Below are positions 6,312-6,694 of a DNA stretch of 6,694 bases, one piece after another. The position numbers and the translations under genes are program-made. A model generated the notes under the pieces. It saw nothing but the letters and a program-made list of their open reading frames with translations, was not told where the DNA came from and ran no database searches. This DNA is from Gemmatimonadaceae bacterium (GTDB lineage: Bacteria > Gemmatimonadota > Gemmatimonadetes > Gemmatimonadales > Gemmatimonadaceae): positions 1-6,694 of the forward strand of contig JADGGM010000174.1 of assembly GCA_019689955.1 (NCBI GenBank), in the 5' to 3' direction. How positions within the stretch are numbered: position 1 is the stretch's first letter; the number at the start of each line of letters is the position of its first letter.

Positions 6312-6694
6312 TCAGCGATTCGCGGGCTGGAACGTGATGACGCGTCCGACGCGCTCGTATCGAGCGCCCAGGACGTCTGCCAGGAGGCGGGCCACGTCGT
6401 CGACCGTGGCCTTCCCCGGGATCGTGAGCGTGATCCGGGCATCGGCCATGGTCGCGTCGGTGACCCGGAGCTCGACGTCGTACCACCGCGCGACGTCCGC
6501 CATGACGTCGCGCATCGCGACGTCGTGATACACGAGCCGGGACTGCAACCAGCTGAGATCATCGTCCAGGTGTGCACCGTGCACGGCGACCGCCACCGCG
6601 CCGCCGGGGCGGAGCTCGCCGACATCACCGCGGCCGAGCAACGCCCCACTTCCCGCCGGCGCCCCCTGCGCGCCGAGCTGCACCCGCCCCTCGG
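6312..6694 (-). CDS. FecR-type anti-sigma/sigma-regulator protein, C-terminal part (partial)
   Basis: The last 126 codons of a gene that enters from the right edge; the frame stays open to the end, and the GTG at 6683-6681 reads as an internal Val in EGRVQLGAQG, not a start. The visible part begins in the beta-rich FecR domain (EGRVQLGA, then LRPGGAVAVAV), passes through a Trp-containing linker (DLSWLQSRLVYHD), and ends in the FecR C-terminal STN-like domain (about the last 74 residues, 6315-6536), with RDVMADVARWYDVELRV and DARITLTIPGK. FecR proteins are inner-membrane regulators. They hold or assist an ECF sigma factor and receive a signal through the STN domain of an outer-membrane receptor, which is the next gene here. 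The N-terminal cytoplasmic part and transmembrane helix lie outside the window, so sigma binding cannot be checked. The stop is TGA at 6314-6312, 102 bp before the SusC start. An adjoining sigma gene beyond the edge is expected but not seen. Confidence 0.9.
   Translation of the reverse strand, partial: EGRVQLGAQGAPAGSGALLGRGDVGELRPGGAVAVAVHGAHLDDDLSWLQSRLVYHDVAMRDVMADVARWYDVELRVTDATMADARITLTIPGKATVDDVARLLADVLGARYERVGRVITFQPANR

Noticed and set aside
6681..6694. GTG at 6683 as a start for the FecR-type gene
   Set aside because: The frame stays open upstream and the residues before it (Glu-Gly-Arg) continue the usual FecR beta-strand pattern. A protein starting here would lack the membrane and cytoplasmic parts.

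Overview
The window is very GC-rich and gives a single reading on the minus strand: five tightly packed genes, two of them cut by the window edges, transcribed from right to left. Order of transcription: the end of a FecR-type anti-sigma/regulator gene (6312-6694, partial), a SusC/RagA-type TonB-dependent outer-membrane receptor with an N-terminal STN signalling domain (2781-6209), a SusD/RagB-type lipoprotein (1292-2758), a lipoprotein with two Ig-like (BIG2-type) domains and a C-terminal cupredoxin-like domain (166-1299), and the first 38 codons of a protein with a twin-arginine (Tat) signal (1-116, partial).

The extreme GC content, the FecR/SusC/SusD set with Bacteroidota-type architecture in a high-GC genome, and the BIG2-type Ig lipoprotein all suggest Gemmatimonadota. 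This is inferred from style and not proven by any marker gene in the window.

The gaps are short: about 102 bp between fecR and susC (with two GC hairpins and a palindrome), 22 bp between susC and susD, an 8-bp overlap between susD and the Ig/cupredoxin gene, and 49 bp before the Tat gene. The layout fits one operon. As a working model, a surface SusCD complex binds and imports a ligand using TonB energy. The STN domain of SusC can report occupancy to the FecR-type protein, which would control an ECF sigma factor probably encoded just beyond the right edge. The two downstream exported proteins would be accessory surface and periplasmic components. Nothing in the sequence identifies the ligand.

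No RNA genes, mobile elements, CRISPR arrays or long repeats were seen. The points most worth a second look are the cupredoxin-like domain that has lost its copper ligands, a textbook EF-hand loop inside the SusC barrel, the matching STN-like domains in FecR and SusC, and the structured fecR-susC gap. The system is a recognisable SusCD locus and not an obviously new kind of system; any novelty lies in its accessory proteins.
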